Assembly (NCBI GenBank): GCA_964538875.1
Contig: CAZIHO010000068.1
Span: forward strand, 1-19,141
Direction: 5' to 3'
Origin: CAZIHO01 sp964538875
GTDB taxonomy: Bacteria > Pseudomonadota > Gammaproteobacteria > Chromatiales > Chromatiaceae
DNA length: 19,141 bases
Shown here one piece after another: positions 10,029 to 17,920 of the stretch; within the stretch, counting starts at the first letter, position 1; each line of letters starts with the position of its first letter. A program made the position numbers and the translations under genes. The notes under the pieces were generated by a model that had not been told where the DNA came from, made no database searches, and saw nothing but the letters and a program-made list of their open reading frames with translations.

Positions 10029-10760
10029 ATGAGAAGTCAATTGGCCAAAACCCCAGCATCTCTGATCCTGGGATTGGTGTTGTGGGGGCTTGCCCTGGGC
10101 GCCTGGGGCGAGACCTGGCAGGGTCAACTGCAAGGAGGCGGCCAGGTCCAGGTGGACCCTGTGACCCGCAAGCCGGTCCTGCAACATGAAGGCGGCGAGG
10201 TTCCCCTGTGGGACGGAGTTCATCAACTGGATTCTGGTTCGGTGGTGATCGTGCGCCAGGGAGTCGCGGTTCCCAGTGAAGGCATGTACGGCACCTGGAA
10301 CGGCCAGCAGGCGCCAGAACCGGAGGATGAGTTGGTGCCGGTGTGCGAGCGGCTGGTGCGCAAGACCTGTGGTTTCCATGAAGAATGCTTCCAATCCAGC
10401 GGCTGCAACCTCGCCCTACAAGTCCGGCGCATGGAGCAGGAGGAGGCGGGCCACGGGCCCCAGGGACAACTGACGGGCGCCGCCCAGGGCTGTCGCCAAG
10501 GTCTGGCGGACCCGGCCCTATTCCCCACCTGCGATCAATTAGCGGAAGGCAAGGCGACCCCTTGCCAGAAGCTAGAAATCCAATCCTGCGGAGTCGGCGG
10601 TGGCTGCAAGAATGCCGGGGCCTGCGTCTCGGCCCGGCAGTTGGTCGAGCTGGAACGGAACGAACGTCTGCAACGCCAGGACCCCAACGGCTTGACGGAC
10701 ACCGGGCGCCAATGCCAGGAGGCGGCCGGCAACGATTATTTTATTCTCTGCGGTCAATAG
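10029..10760 (+). CDS. Exported 12-cysteine protein with internal duplication
   Basis: I do not recognise a characterised family. The 243-residue protein starts with a clear signal peptide (hydrophobic SLILGLVLWGLALGAWG) and is probably periplasmic. A Cys-free N-terminal part (about 28-98, with VPLWDGVHQLDSGSVVIVRQ) is followed by two similar halves. Each half has six cysteines: C106, C114, C120, C126, C155, C168, then C179, C187, C193, C199, C229, C241. Spacings between them are 8-6-6-29-13 and 8-6-6-30-12, and both contain a CxxL-then-[TS]CG pattern, so the region arose by duplication. Twelve paired cysteines suggest up to six disulfides or metal binding; which one is unknown. The ATG at 10029 is chosen because the signal peptide follows directly and GAGG lies just before it, though at short spacing. 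A longer frame from 9933 is less likely. Confidence 0.75.
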   Translation: MRSQLAKTPASLILGLVLWGLALGAWGETWQGQLQGGGQVQVDPVTRKPVLQHEGGEVPLWDGVHQLDSGSVVIVRQGVAVPSEGMYGTWNGQQAPEPEDELVPVCERLVRKTCGFHEECFQSSGCNLALQVRRMEQEEAGHGPQGQLTGAAQGCRQGLADPALFPTCDQLAEGKATPCQKLEIQSCGVGGGCKNAGACVSARQLVELERNERLQRQDPNGLTDTGRQCQEAAGNDYFILCGQ

Positions 10761-10979
10761 GCATTTAATGTCGCAGGTGCTGGGCTCGCTGGGTGGCCGG
10801 CCGGTCCCCCTGCCACGCTGGGCCAGCGTCCATGCCCGCCCCAGGGGAATGTTGCAAGCGACCGCGCCCACAAAGATTTTTTCATCCGGCGGGAACTTAT
10901 ATCGAGAGATCGGGGATGTCTGGGCTGGCGGACTGCCAACGGGTCCCGGTGCGGGGGAGGCAAATAGGAGGTTAACGGC

Positions 10980-11003
10980 ATGCTGGACGGCGCGCAAAGT
11001 TAA
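10980..11003 (+). CDS. Possible 7-codon leader ORF (MLDGAQS)
   Basis: AGGAGGT (10966-10972) lies 7 nt before an ATG that opens a frame of only seven codons ending in TAA (11001-11003). It is the most consensus-like ribosome site in the window, attached to almost nothing. It may be a leader peptide, a remnant of a lost gene start, or chance. The peptide has no run of one amino acid, so classical attenuation is not indicated. The predicted promoter of the next gene (11033-11060) lies downstream of it, so it may be on a different transcript. Confidence 0.2.
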   Translation: MLDGAQS

Positions 11004-11032
11004 AATCCAGATTCAAAAATTGCAATAACCCC

Positions 11033-11060
11033 TTGAATTACATTTTTCTTCGGATATTCT
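11033..11060 (+). promoter_or_regulatory. Candidate sigma70 promoter of the lipoprotein pair
   Basis: TTGAAT (11033-11038) and TATTCT (11055-11060) are 16 bp apart in an AT-rich island about 70 bp before the lipoprotein start. Each hexamer matches the consensus at four of six positions. Confidence 0.45.
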
Positions 11061-11132
11061 GTGCAATACGACCCAGGGCTTGTCGCTGGTCATCATGGGG
11101 CTTTGACTACCAGTTTACAAAGGGATACTTCT

Positions 11133-11810
11133 ATGAAATGGCTTCCCGCATCCCTCCTTGGCGCCGGCATCATCTCGCTGGCCGGTTGCGCTCCGGGAAC
11201 CTCCCAGGCGCCAGTACCCGTCACCTATCCCCGTACCGAGCAACACAAGATGCAGGCGGCCCATCATTGGGACGTGCTAGCGGAATATCAGGCGGAGCGG
11301 ATTATTTGCGGGATCAAGGATAAGACCAAGCCCATCTATATCGAACCGCCAACCTATACGGACAGCGACTTCAAGCAAGCCTACCACTATATGCTGGGTG
11401 AGCACCTGGTCAAGAAAGGCGGCTTGGTAGTCACCAAGCCCCTAACCGGCGCAACCCAGGTGGAATATATCGTGCAAACTTTGACCCACAAGGACCGGGG
11501 TTATGTGGCTCCCGCTCCCGGCACCTACACCGCCTTGGGCGGCAGCGCCTATCTGGTGGGTCACGCGATTCAGCACTGGGCCCATCCCGAATTGGTAGCC
11601 CTGCCACTGCTGGTTGGCGCCGATATCTTCTCCGGCGGCTGGGCGACGGTTTCCCCCACCGAGGTCATCATCACCACCCGCGTGCAGGAAGGCCACCTGC
11701 TGTTGATGTCGGATACGGATGTATTCTACTACAACCCGGGCGATACCAGTCATTATGCGGATAATCACGGTCTCTCGGCGGGCCGGGAATTCCAGGTCGT
11801 AGGTCGCTAA
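11133..11810 (+). CDS. Lipoprotein of unknown function, paired with FlgO-family protein
   Basis: This 225-residue lipoprotein has a short signal ending in the lipobox LAGC with C19 as the lipidation site, so it is an envelope protein. No Asp follows the cysteine, so the outer membrane is the expected destination. The mature part holds MQAAHHWDVLAEYQAERI, a segment ending HLVKKGGLVVTKP (about 100), and Gly-rich hydrophobic stretches (about 155-195). I do not recognise a characterised domain. It lies 16 bp upstream of the FlgO-family gene on the same strand and is surely co-transcribed with it. The ATG at 11133 is preceded by AAAGGGA at a normal distance. A GTG at 11061 in the same frame would hide the lipobox behind 24 extra residues, so I rejected it. 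Confidence 0.75.
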   Translation: MKWLPASLLGAGIISLAGCAPGTSQAPVPVTYPRTEQHKMQAAHHWDVLAEYQAERIICGIKDKTKPIYIEPPTYTDSDFKQAYHYMLGEHLVKKGGLVVTKPLTGATQVEYIVQTLTHKDRGYVAPAPGTYTALGGSAYLVGHAIQHWAHPELVALPLLVGADIFSGGWATVSPTEVIITTRVQEGHLLLMSDTDVFYYNPGDTSHYADNHGLSAGREFQVVGR

Positions 11811-11826
11811 CGGGAGGGATCAGGTA

Positions 11827-12369
11827 ATGAACAAACTGTTGGCGATCTTGTTAGCGTCCACGGTGGCGGGCGCCGGGCTTGCGGGATGCGAGATGCTGCC
11901 CACGCCCAAGGAAGAGCCGCCGGTGGCGGACGTGGTGGGTAGCAGCCATTCAGCGGCGGATGCCCTGATGCAACGGGCCGCCAACTCCCTGCAAGTGGGC
12001 GAGACGGTCATCGCCGCCAGCTTCGTGAATGTGGACGACCTTGAGCAGTCCTCGTCCTTCGGACGCATCATTTCCCAGCAGGTGAGTTCCCAGTTCGCTA
12101 ACCGGGGCTACCGGGTGGTGGAGATGTTGTTGCGCAACAATGTCTATATCAAGCAGGGCGGTGGTGAGTTCCTGCTGTCACGGGAAGTGCGGAATCTGTC
12201 CTTGGCCCACAATGCCCAGGCGGTCATCGTCGGCACCTATGCCATGGGGCGCAAGAATATCCTAGTGACCGCCAAGCTGATTCGCGCCACGGACAGCGTG
12301 GTGCTCTCGTCGGTGGATTACTCCTTGCCCATCGACCCAGACGTGGGACATATGCTGCGGAGCAAATAG
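11827..12369 (+). CDS. FlgO-family outer membrane lipoprotein
   Basis: This 180-residue lipoprotein has the lipobox LAGC (C21). It is followed by one FlgO domain (about residues 42-170), recognised from SAADALMQRAANSL, then AASFVNVDDLEQSSSFGRI, SQFANRGYRVVEM and QAVIVGTYAMGRKNILV. In Vibrio, FlgO is an outer-membrane protein tied to the flagellar H/T ring, but many FlgO-domain proteins sit outside flagellar loci. No flagellar gene is present here, so a flagellar role is not implied. The gene follows the other lipoprotein by 16 bp with a good GGGAGGG ribosome site, and a strong terminator comes directly after it, so the two form a small operon. Confidence 0.85.
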   Translation: MNKLLAILLASTVAGAGLAGCEMLPTPKEEPPVADVVGSSHSAADALMQRAANSLQVGETVIAASFVNVDDLEQSSSFGRIISQQVSSQFANRGYRVVEMLLRNNVYIKQGGGEFLLSREVRNLSLAHNAQAVIVGTYAMGRKNILVTAKLIRATDSVVLSSVDYSLPIDPDVGHMLRSK

Positions 12370-12393
12370 GGTCGTCTTCGTCCCTGCCTCGCC

Positions 12394-12425
12394 AAAGGCG
12401 CCCCCCAAGGGCGCCTTTCGTTTTA
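12394..12425 (+). terminator. Rho-independent terminator after the FlgO-family gene
   Basis: A perfect 10-bp stem (12394-12403/12409-12418, AAAGGCGCCC) with a 5-nt loop is followed by CGTTTTAT. It ends the plus-strand lipoprotein operon. The glucokinase stop codon (12425-12423, minus) lies within the T-tract, so the same hairpin may also serve as the 3' structure of glk, although it lacks a T-tract in that direction. Confidence 0.85.
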
Positions 12426-13421
12426 TGGGGCCTTCCCGGCTCCGAGTGCCGCTAACGCGGCGCCGTACAGAGCCGCCCGGTCATCCAAGATCACCCAAAC
12501 CGGCATGCGCCGCAGCAGGGGCTCCATGCGGCCCTTGGCAAAATAACCTTCCAGGAAGCGGGACTCCACCAGTGGCACCAACAGCTTGGGGACGATGCCG
12601 CCTCCCAGGTACACGCCGCCGGTGGCCATGATCTTGAGGGCCTGATTGCCGGTCTCCCGGCCATACAGATAAAAAAACAGGTCCAGGGTTTGGACGCACA
12701 CCGGATCCCCGGCGCTGGCGGCGTCCGAAACGGCGGCGGCGGAACTACTACGCGCCAATTCCTCCGCCAAGGCGGGCGGACAAGGCACCCCGGCCCGGTT
12801 CCGGAGAAAGCCATGCATCTCCAAAATCCCAGGTCCGGACAGGATTCGCTCCCAACTCACGTGCCCGAAACGCCGTTCCAAATGCTGATAGAGATCCCAT
12901 TGCAGAGCATCGGCGGGCGCAAAATCCGTGTGTCCGCCTTCCGACGCGAAGGGTCGCCAACGCCCGCCATCCCAGCAGACACCGGCTTCCCCGAGTCCGG
13001 TTCCGGCGGCGATCACTGAGCGATTGCCTTGCGGGTCCGGGTGGCCGGGATGCAGCAGATACAGGGCCGTTTCCGGCAGCGTTTGAATTCCCCAGGCGGT
13101 GGCTTCCAGGTCGTTGCAGAGACTCACCCGGGGCAGGCCCAGTTCGCCCCGCTCCAGGGCGTTTGCGTCGATGGACCAGGGCAGGTTAGTGGCCTGGCAA
13201 CGGCGTTCACAAATGGGACCGGCGATGCCCAAACCGACCGCCTGGATGTCCCATTCCCGGGTACCGAGAAACTGGGCCAAGATGGCTTCGAGGGAGGGGA
13301 ACGCCCCGCTGGGAAAGGTCTGTTCCCGCAAGATGCGCACCCCGTCCGGGGTGGCTTGTAGAAACGCCAGACGAGTCTTGGTGCCGCCGATGTCACCGCC
13401 GAGCAGAATGGGGTCGGTCAT
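12423..13421 (-). CDS. glk: Glucokinase (bacterial hexokinase-type Glk family)
   Basis: This 332-residue cytoplasmic enzyme phosphorylates glucose with ATP to glucose 6-phosphate. The length matches E. coli Glk (321 aa). Visible motifs are the phosphate-binding LLGGDIGGTKTRLAFL at the N-terminus, IAGPICERRCQATNLPW, the catalytic-region LCNDLEATAWGI, the adenosine-site AAGTGLGEAG, and EGGHTDFAP, which belongs to the sugar site. The C-terminal YLGGGIVPKLL is also typical. The frame is open far upstream to 13943, but residues before the ATG at 13421 are unrelated and run antisense through comEC, so I cut there. No Shine-Dalgarno precedes the ATG. A TACAAT box 31 bp upstream suggests a short leader. 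It diverges from comEC and has no operon partner. Confidence 0.95.
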   Translation of the reverse strand: MTDPILLGGDIGGTKTRLAFLQATPDGVRILREQTFPSGAFPSLEAILAQFLGTREWDIQAVGLGIAGPICERRCQATNLPWSIDANALERGELGLPRVSLCNDLEATAWGIQTLPETALYLLHPGHPDPQGNRSVIAAGTGLGEAGVCWDGGRWRPFASEGGHTDFAPADALQWDLYQHLERRFGHVSWERILSGPGILEMHGFLRNRAGVPCPPALAEELARSSSAAAVSDAASAGDPVCVQTLDLFFYLYGRETGNQALKIMATGGVYLGGGIVPKLLVPLVESRFLEGYFAKGRMEPLLRRMPVWVILDDRAALYGAALAALGAGKAP

Positions 13422-13451
13422 GGAGGGGCCTGGGTTACCCGGGATAGGAGG

Positions 13452-13457
13452 ATTGTA
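13452..13457 (-). promoter_or_regulatory. Candidate -10 box of glk
   Basis: TACAAT on the minus strand lies 31 bp before the glk ATG. The expected -35 position holds no good match, so only the -10 element is supported. Confidence 0.35.
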
Positions 13458-13545
13458 GCGAAACCAACCGGACCCGGCGGACCCTCCTGGCGTATGATCC
13501 ACTAAGGAATCTGGATAGGGAGGAACGGGGCTTGGGATAGGTGTC

Positions 13546-15840
13546 ATGGCCTTTTTGGCTGGAGTCTGGCTGGTGCAGCAACTTCCCACGTTGCCAGCGC
13601 TGGAGTGGACCTGGCTGGCCTTACCCCTGATTGGGTTGGTGCGATGGTTGCCGGCGCCCCTGGCGTGGGGGGCCGGTGGTTTGCTGTGGGCGTTTCTCCA
13701 TGCCCATTGGCTGAGCCCGCCGCCCTTGCCGCTGGCGCTGGTGGGTGCCGATGTGCTGGTGGAGGGCCGGATCGCTTCCATCCCCGAAATTTCGAAGCGG
13801 GGAACGCGGGTGGATCTGGACGCCCTGTCCCTGGAACTGGACGGCCAAACCCGTTCCTGGCCCCGGCGGGTGCGGCTTGCCTGGTATGGCCAGGTGCCAC
13901 CCCTGTCAGTGGGAGAACGCTGGCGGTTCAGCCTGCGGCTCAAACCGCTCCACGGTCTGATGAATCCGGGTGGATTCGATTATGAAGGCTGGCTGTTCCA
14001 GCACGGCATCAGCGCCCAGGGCACGGTGCGCGCTGATCCAGCGCCGCTACAGCTTGACCAGGGCCATTGGACCTATGGGATCGGCCGGCTGCGCCAGCAT
14101 CTGGGTGAGGCGCTGGCCCGCCAACTGCCGTCCAGTCCCTACCTGGGCCTGGTGCAGGGCTTAGCGATTGCGGAAACCCAGGCGGTCAGCGCCAGCCAAT
14201 GGGAGGTGTTGCGTCGCACCGGGACCACCCATTTGCTGGCCATTTCCGGCTCCCACATCGCCATCGTGACCGGATTGGTGTTTTTTCTAGGACGCTGGCT
14301 CTGGAGCCGGGCCGGACCCGCGCCCCTGTGGCTGGCTGCGCCCCGTGCGGCGGCCCTCGCGGCGTTGCTGGCAGCATTCGGTTACGCGGCCCTGGCGGGC
14401 TTTCCGGTGCCGACCCAGCGGGCAGTGGTGATGGTCGGCGTCGCCATGGGCGCGATCTTGGCGGGCCGCGCCCTACATCCGGGACGCACTCTGGCGTTGG
14501 CGCTGCTGGCGGTGTTGGTCTGGGATCCCCTGGCGGTGACCGCCGCAGGCTTTTGGCTGTCCTTCGGCGCGGTGGCGGCCATTCTGTACGGACTGGCCGG
14601 TCGCGTCAGCGCCGCTGGCTTGGGCGGCTCCTGGGGACGGGTGCAATGGCTGGTGACGGTGGGCCTGTTGCCCCTGATGTTGACCATTTTCCACCAAGTT
14701 TCCCTGTATGCGCCCCTGGCCAACCTGGTCGCGATACCCTGGATCGAGGTGGGCATCGTGCCGCTTCTGTTGGCCGGCACCCTGCTGCTGCCCTGGGCAC
14801 CGGACTTGGGCGGCTGGCTGGTGAACTGGGCGGATCTGGCCCTGGGGGAACTCTGGCCCCTGCTGGAAACCTTGGCCGCCTGGCCGGGAGCCACCTGGTC
14901 TCCACCGGCCGCGCCGGCTTGGGCGCTGGCGTTGGGCCTGGCCGGCGCTTTGTTGTTGCTAGCGCCCCGGGGACTCCCGGGCCGGTGGCTGGGGCTCTTG
15001 GCCTTGGCGCCCCTATTGTGGCCCAACGGACCCCGCCCGGCCCCAGGGGACCTATGGCTGGAGGTGCTGGACGTGGGCCAGGGGCTGGCGGTGGTGGCGC
15101 GCACCCAGACCCATGCCCTGGTGTACGACACCGGCCCCCGCTTCGGCGCCGAGCGGGACGCCGGCTCCTCGGTGCTGGCGCCCTTTTTGCGCCAGGCTGG
15201 CGTGACCCAGGTGGACCTGCTGCTGGTCAGTCATGCGGACCAGGATCACGACGGCGGCAGCCAGTCGTTGCGGGAAGCGCTGCCGGTCCGGGCCATGCTG
15301 GGCTCCGGGGGCGAAGCCTGCGCCCAAGGCCAAGCCTGGAACTGGGACGGGGTGGATTTCCAATTGCTGCATCCGCCGGCCGGCGGCACCTGGCGGGGCA
15401 ACGACGCTAGCTGCGTATTACGGGTGACTTGGGCCGATGGCTCCCTGCTGTTATCTGGCGACATCGGCTGGGCCGCCGAGGCGGCCTTGGTGGCCCACCA
15501 TGGGGCTGCTTTGGCCAGTCAGGTGTTGGTGGCGCCCCATCATGGCAGTGCCCGCTCGTCCAGTCCGGCGTTTGTCGCCGCCACCCGGCCCCAGTTGGTG
15601 ATTTACTCCAGCGGCTTTCGCAATCGCTTCGGCTTTCCCCGGCCGGAGGTGGTGGAACGCTACGCCGGGGTTGGCGCCCAGGCCTGGAACACTGCCTCCC
15701 AGGGGGCCATTCAGATCCGTTTGGGTCCAGGCAAAGCGCCCCAGGCGCGGGGCTGGCGGGACCAGGCGCGCCGCTATTGGCACTGGGACGGGGATAGGCC
15801 GGCGGCTCCGGCCACTGACGCTGGGCCGGAACCTCCGTAG
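13546..15840 (+). CDS. comEC: ComEC/Rec2 DNA-uptake channel protein
   Basis: This 764-residue inner-membrane protein is the channel through which single-stranded DNA enters the cell in natural transformation. The order of parts is complete: N-terminal membrane helices and a DUF4131 region (about 1-190), the Competence domain with many helices (about 200-490, containing TGTTHLLAISGSHIAIVTG), and a C-terminal metallo-beta-lactamase-like domain (about 500-755). That domain has LEVLDVGQGLAV, SHADQDHDGG (H563, D565, D567, H568) and APHHGS (H665, H666), so the metal-site residues seem intact. Length is normal for the family. The frame closes at a TAG (13516-13518) just upstream, so the ATG at 13546 is the only normal start; its ribosome site is weak. 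It is divergent from glk and converges on glyS with 4 bp between the stops. No other competence gene is present. Confidence 0.95.
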   Translation: MAFLAGVWLVQQLPTLPALEWTWLALPLIGLVRWLPAPLAWGAGGLLWAFLHAHWLSPPPLPLALVGADVLVEGRIASIPEISKRGTRVDLDALSLELDGQTRSWPRRVRLAWYGQVPPLSVGERWRFSLRLKPLHGLMNPGGFDYEGWLFQHGISAQGTVRADPAPLQLDQGHWTYGIGRLRQHLGEALARQLPSSPYLGLVQGLAIAETQAVSASQWEVLRRTGTTHLLAISGSHIAIVTGLVFFLGRWLWSRAGPAPLWLAAPRAAALAALLAAFGYAALAGFPVPTQRAVVMVGVAMGAILAGRALHPGRTLALALLAVLVWDPLAVTAAGFWLSFGAVAAILYGLAGRVSAAGLGGSWGRVQWLVTVGLLPLMLTIFHQVSLYAPLANLVAIPWIEVGIVPLLLAGTLLLPWAPDLGGWLVNWADLALGELWPLLETLAAWPGATWSPPAAPAWALALGLAGALLLLAPRGLPGRWLGLLALAPLLWPNGPRPAPGDLWLEVLDVGQGLAVVARTQTHALVYDTGPRFGAERDAGSSVLAPFLRQAGVTQVDLLLVSHADQDHDGGSQSLREALPVRAMLGSGGEACAQGQAWNWDGVDFQLLHPPAGGTWRGNDASCVLRVTWADGSLLLSGDIGWAAEAALVAHHGAALASQVLVAPHHGSARSSSPAFVAATRPQLVIYSSGFRNRFGFPRPEVVERYAGVGAQAWNTASQGAIQIRLGPGKAPQARGWRDQARRYWHWDGDRPAAPATDAGPEPP

Positions 15841-15844
15841 CCGC

Positions 15845-17920
15845 CTATTGCAACCGGGAAATATCCGCTACCTGTTCCAGACGCGCCTCGATGTGACGCA
15901 GCAGCCCCAGCCGGTTATTGCGTAGCGCCGGGTCCGGGTCGTTGACCATCACCTCATCGAAGAAGTGGTCCACCGGCACCCGCAGGGCTGCCAGCAAGGC
16001 CAGGGTGGCACCATGGTCCGGACTGGCCGCCAGCCGCTGGTCCAGATCCGCCAGAGCAGCGTATAGATCCCGTTCCGCACCCGCGCCGAGCAGTGCCTCC
16101 CGCACCTCCAGGCCCTCGTCCGCGGGTGCTTTGCGCAGGATGTTCTTGATCCGCTTATGGGCGGCGGTGAGGGCCTCGCACTCCGGCAGGGACAGAAACT
16201 CCCGCACCGCCCGGATGCGCTGGTCGATGTCGCTGGGCACGGTGGGATTCTTGGCCAACACCGCATCCACCGCATGGGCGCCGATGCCCTGCTCCCCGTA
16301 GTAGCCCTTGAGGCGCTCCATGATGTAGTCGAACACCTCGTCCCCAGCTCCGTCCGCCTTGACCTTGCCGGCCAAGGATTCCGCCGCATAGCCGATGATG
16401 TGGCGCAGATCCAGGGCCAGGGGCGTTTCAATCAGGATGCGCAGTACGCCGATGGCAGCGCGACGCAGCCCGAAGGGGTCCTTTTCGCCGGTGGGCCGCT
16501 TGCCGATGGCGAAAATGCCCACCAGATTATCCAGCTTGTCCGCCAGCGCCAGCACCTGGCCGCAGGGGCTCCGGGGCAGGGCGTCGGCGGCGAAGCGGGG
16601 CTGATATTGCTCGCTCATGGCCTGGGCCACACAGGGATCCTCGCCACCCGCCAGGGCGTAGTGATAGCCCATGCTGCCCTGGAGTTCCGGAAATTCCCGC
16701 ACCATCTGGGTCAGCAGGGCGCTCTTGGCCAGCCGGCCGGAACGGGTCGCCAGGCCCACGTCGAAGCCCAGGTCTTGGGCCAGGCGGCCGGCCACCTGGG
16801 CCAGGCGCTCGCTTTTCTCCAGCAGGGTGCCGAGCCGTTCCTGGAACACTACATCCGCCTGCCGGGCTACCAGGGCATCCAGGGAGTTCTTAATGTCCTG
16901 CTCCCAGAAGAAAGAGGCGTCCTTGAAGCGGGGCCGGATCACCCGCTCGTTGCCGGCCCGCACCTGGCCGGGATCCAGGCTTTCCAGGTTGGCAATGGCA
17001 ATGAACTTGGCCGCCAGCCGGCCCTGGGCGTCCTCCAGGGGGAAATACTTTTGGTTCTTGGTCATGGTGGCGATCAGCACTTCCTTGGGCAGCGCCAGGA
17101 AGCTCGCCTCGAACTCGCCCACCAGGGGCACCGGCCATTCCACCAGGGCCGCTACCTCGTCCAGCAGGTCCGCTTCCACCACCGCCACCAGGCCCAGGCG
17201 CGCCGCTGCCGCTTCCACCCCCCGGCGGATGGCTTGGCGCCGCTGGTCGAAGGACACGATCACCCGGCCCTGCTCCTCCAACACCCGCTCGTAATCGCCG
17301 GGGTGGTCGATGCGCAACGGCAGCGGATGATGGACCCGATGGCCCCGGCTCAGCCGGTCGCTGCGTACGCCGTAGATCTCGGCGTCGATGACCTGGGAGC
17401 CAAACAGCAGCATGAGCGTATGCACCGGCCGCACGAATTCAGCGCTCAGGTCCGACCAGCGCATACGGCGGGGAATTGGCAGATCCCGCAGCGCCGCTTC
17501 CACCAGACCCGGCACCAGGTCCTGGGTGCGGGCGCCCTGGCTGGTCTGGCGATGACAGATCCAGGTGCCCTTGTCGTTGGACTCCCGGTCCAACTCCGCC
17601 ACGCTCACGCCGCAGGAGCGGGCGAACCCTTGCAAGGCCGGGGATGGGTTGCCGTTCTGGTCGAAGGCCGCAGCAATGGCCGGGCCCCGGCGGGTCAGTT
17701 CCCGGTCCGGCTGGGATTCCGCCAGGTCCCGTACCCGCAGCGCCAGGCGCCGGGGGGTGGCAAAGGCCTCCACCGGGCCGTGGGCCAGGTTTTGCTTGTC
17801 CAACTGGGCGCCGAATAGCCGCTGGAAGGCCTCGCTCAGGCGCAGCAGGTCCTTGGGCGGCAGTTCCTCGGTGCCGATCTCGATCAACAGGTCTTGGGTC
17901 GCACTTGCCATCTGATTCAT
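15845..17920 (-). CDS. glyS: Glycyl-tRNA synthetase beta subunit
   Basis: This 691-residue cytoplasmic protein is the beta subunit of the alpha2-beta2 glycyl-tRNA synthetase found in many Gram-negative bacteria, and it provides most of the tRNA-binding surface. LLIEIGTEELPPKDLL near the N-terminus, MTKNQKYFPL, FRPRFKDASFFWEQD-like wording (as IRPRFKDASFFWEQD), LADKLDNLVGIF and DPFGLRRAAIGVLRI are all characteristic, and an anticodon-binding DALR-type region ends the protein. The length is close to the E. coli protein (689 aa). The ATG at 17920 overlaps the glyQ stop as ATGA, which implies translational coupling and equal subunit supply. A second in-frame ATG three codons later is possible, but the overlap favours the first. 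Confidence 0.97.
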   Translation of the reverse strand: MNQMASATQDLLIEIGTEELPPKDLLRLSEAFQRLFGAQLDKQNLAHGPVEAFATPRRLALRVRDLAESQPDRELTRRGPAIAAAFDQNGNPSPALQGFARSCGVSVAELDRESNDKGTWICHRQTSQGARTQDLVPGLVEAALRDLPIPRRMRWSDLSAEFVRPVHTLMLLFGSQVIDAEIYGVRSDRLSRGHRVHHPLPLRIDHPGDYERVLEEQGRVIVSFDQRRQAIRRGVEAAAARLGLVAVVEADLLDEVAALVEWPVPLVGEFEASFLALPKEVLIATMTKNQKYFPLEDAQGRLAAKFIAIANLESLDPGQVRAGNERVIRPRFKDASFFWEQDIKNSLDALVARQADVVFQERLGTLLEKSERLAQVAGRLAQDLGFDVGLATRSGRLAKSALLTQMVREFPELQGSMGYHYALAGGEDPCVAQAMSEQYQPRFAADALPRSPCGQVLALADKLDNLVGIFAIGKRPTGEKDPFGLRRAAIGVLRILIETPLALDLRHIIGYAAESLAGKVKADGAGDEVFDYIMERLKGYYGEQGIGAHAVDAVLAKNPTVPSDIDQRIRAVREFLSLPECEALTAAHKRIKNILRKAPADEGLEVREALLGAGAERDLYAALADLDQRLAASPDHGATLALLAALRVPVDHFFDEVMVNDPDPALRNNRLGLLRHIEARLEQVADISRLQ

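Larger units (their letters stand above)
10761..11132 (+). other. Intergenic region before the lipoprotein pair
   Basis: This 372-bp region is GC-rich to about 10990 and then turns AT-rich. I see no long gene in it. It holds a 7-codon frame behind a perfect Shine-Dalgarno and a likely sigma70 promoter, both listed separately. The frame opened by GTG at 11061 is an upstream extension of the lipoprotein gene and is not favoured. Confidence 0.5.

Noticed and set aside
10761..10800. Short stretch reading NVAGAGLAGW, resembling the FlgO-family lipoprotein signal TVAGAGLAGC
   Set aside because: The match is only a few residues, the lipidation cysteine is absent, and no start codon or following similarity supports a gene remnant.
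13422..13943. N-terminal extension of the glucokinase frame (to 506 residues)
   Set aside because: The extra sequence is low-complexity Pro/Arg/Ser-rich, runs antisense through comEC, and precedes a start that matches the family N-terminus.
14199..15410. 403-residue plus-strand frame within comEC
   Set aside because: It is an alternative frame of a conserved gene with a Gly/Arg-rich translation and no family features.
16157..17818. Long plus-strand open frame (553 residues) inside glyS
   Set aside because: It is antisense to a clearly conserved gene; its His/Gln/Gly-rich translation is what GC-rich codon bias produces on the opposite strand.
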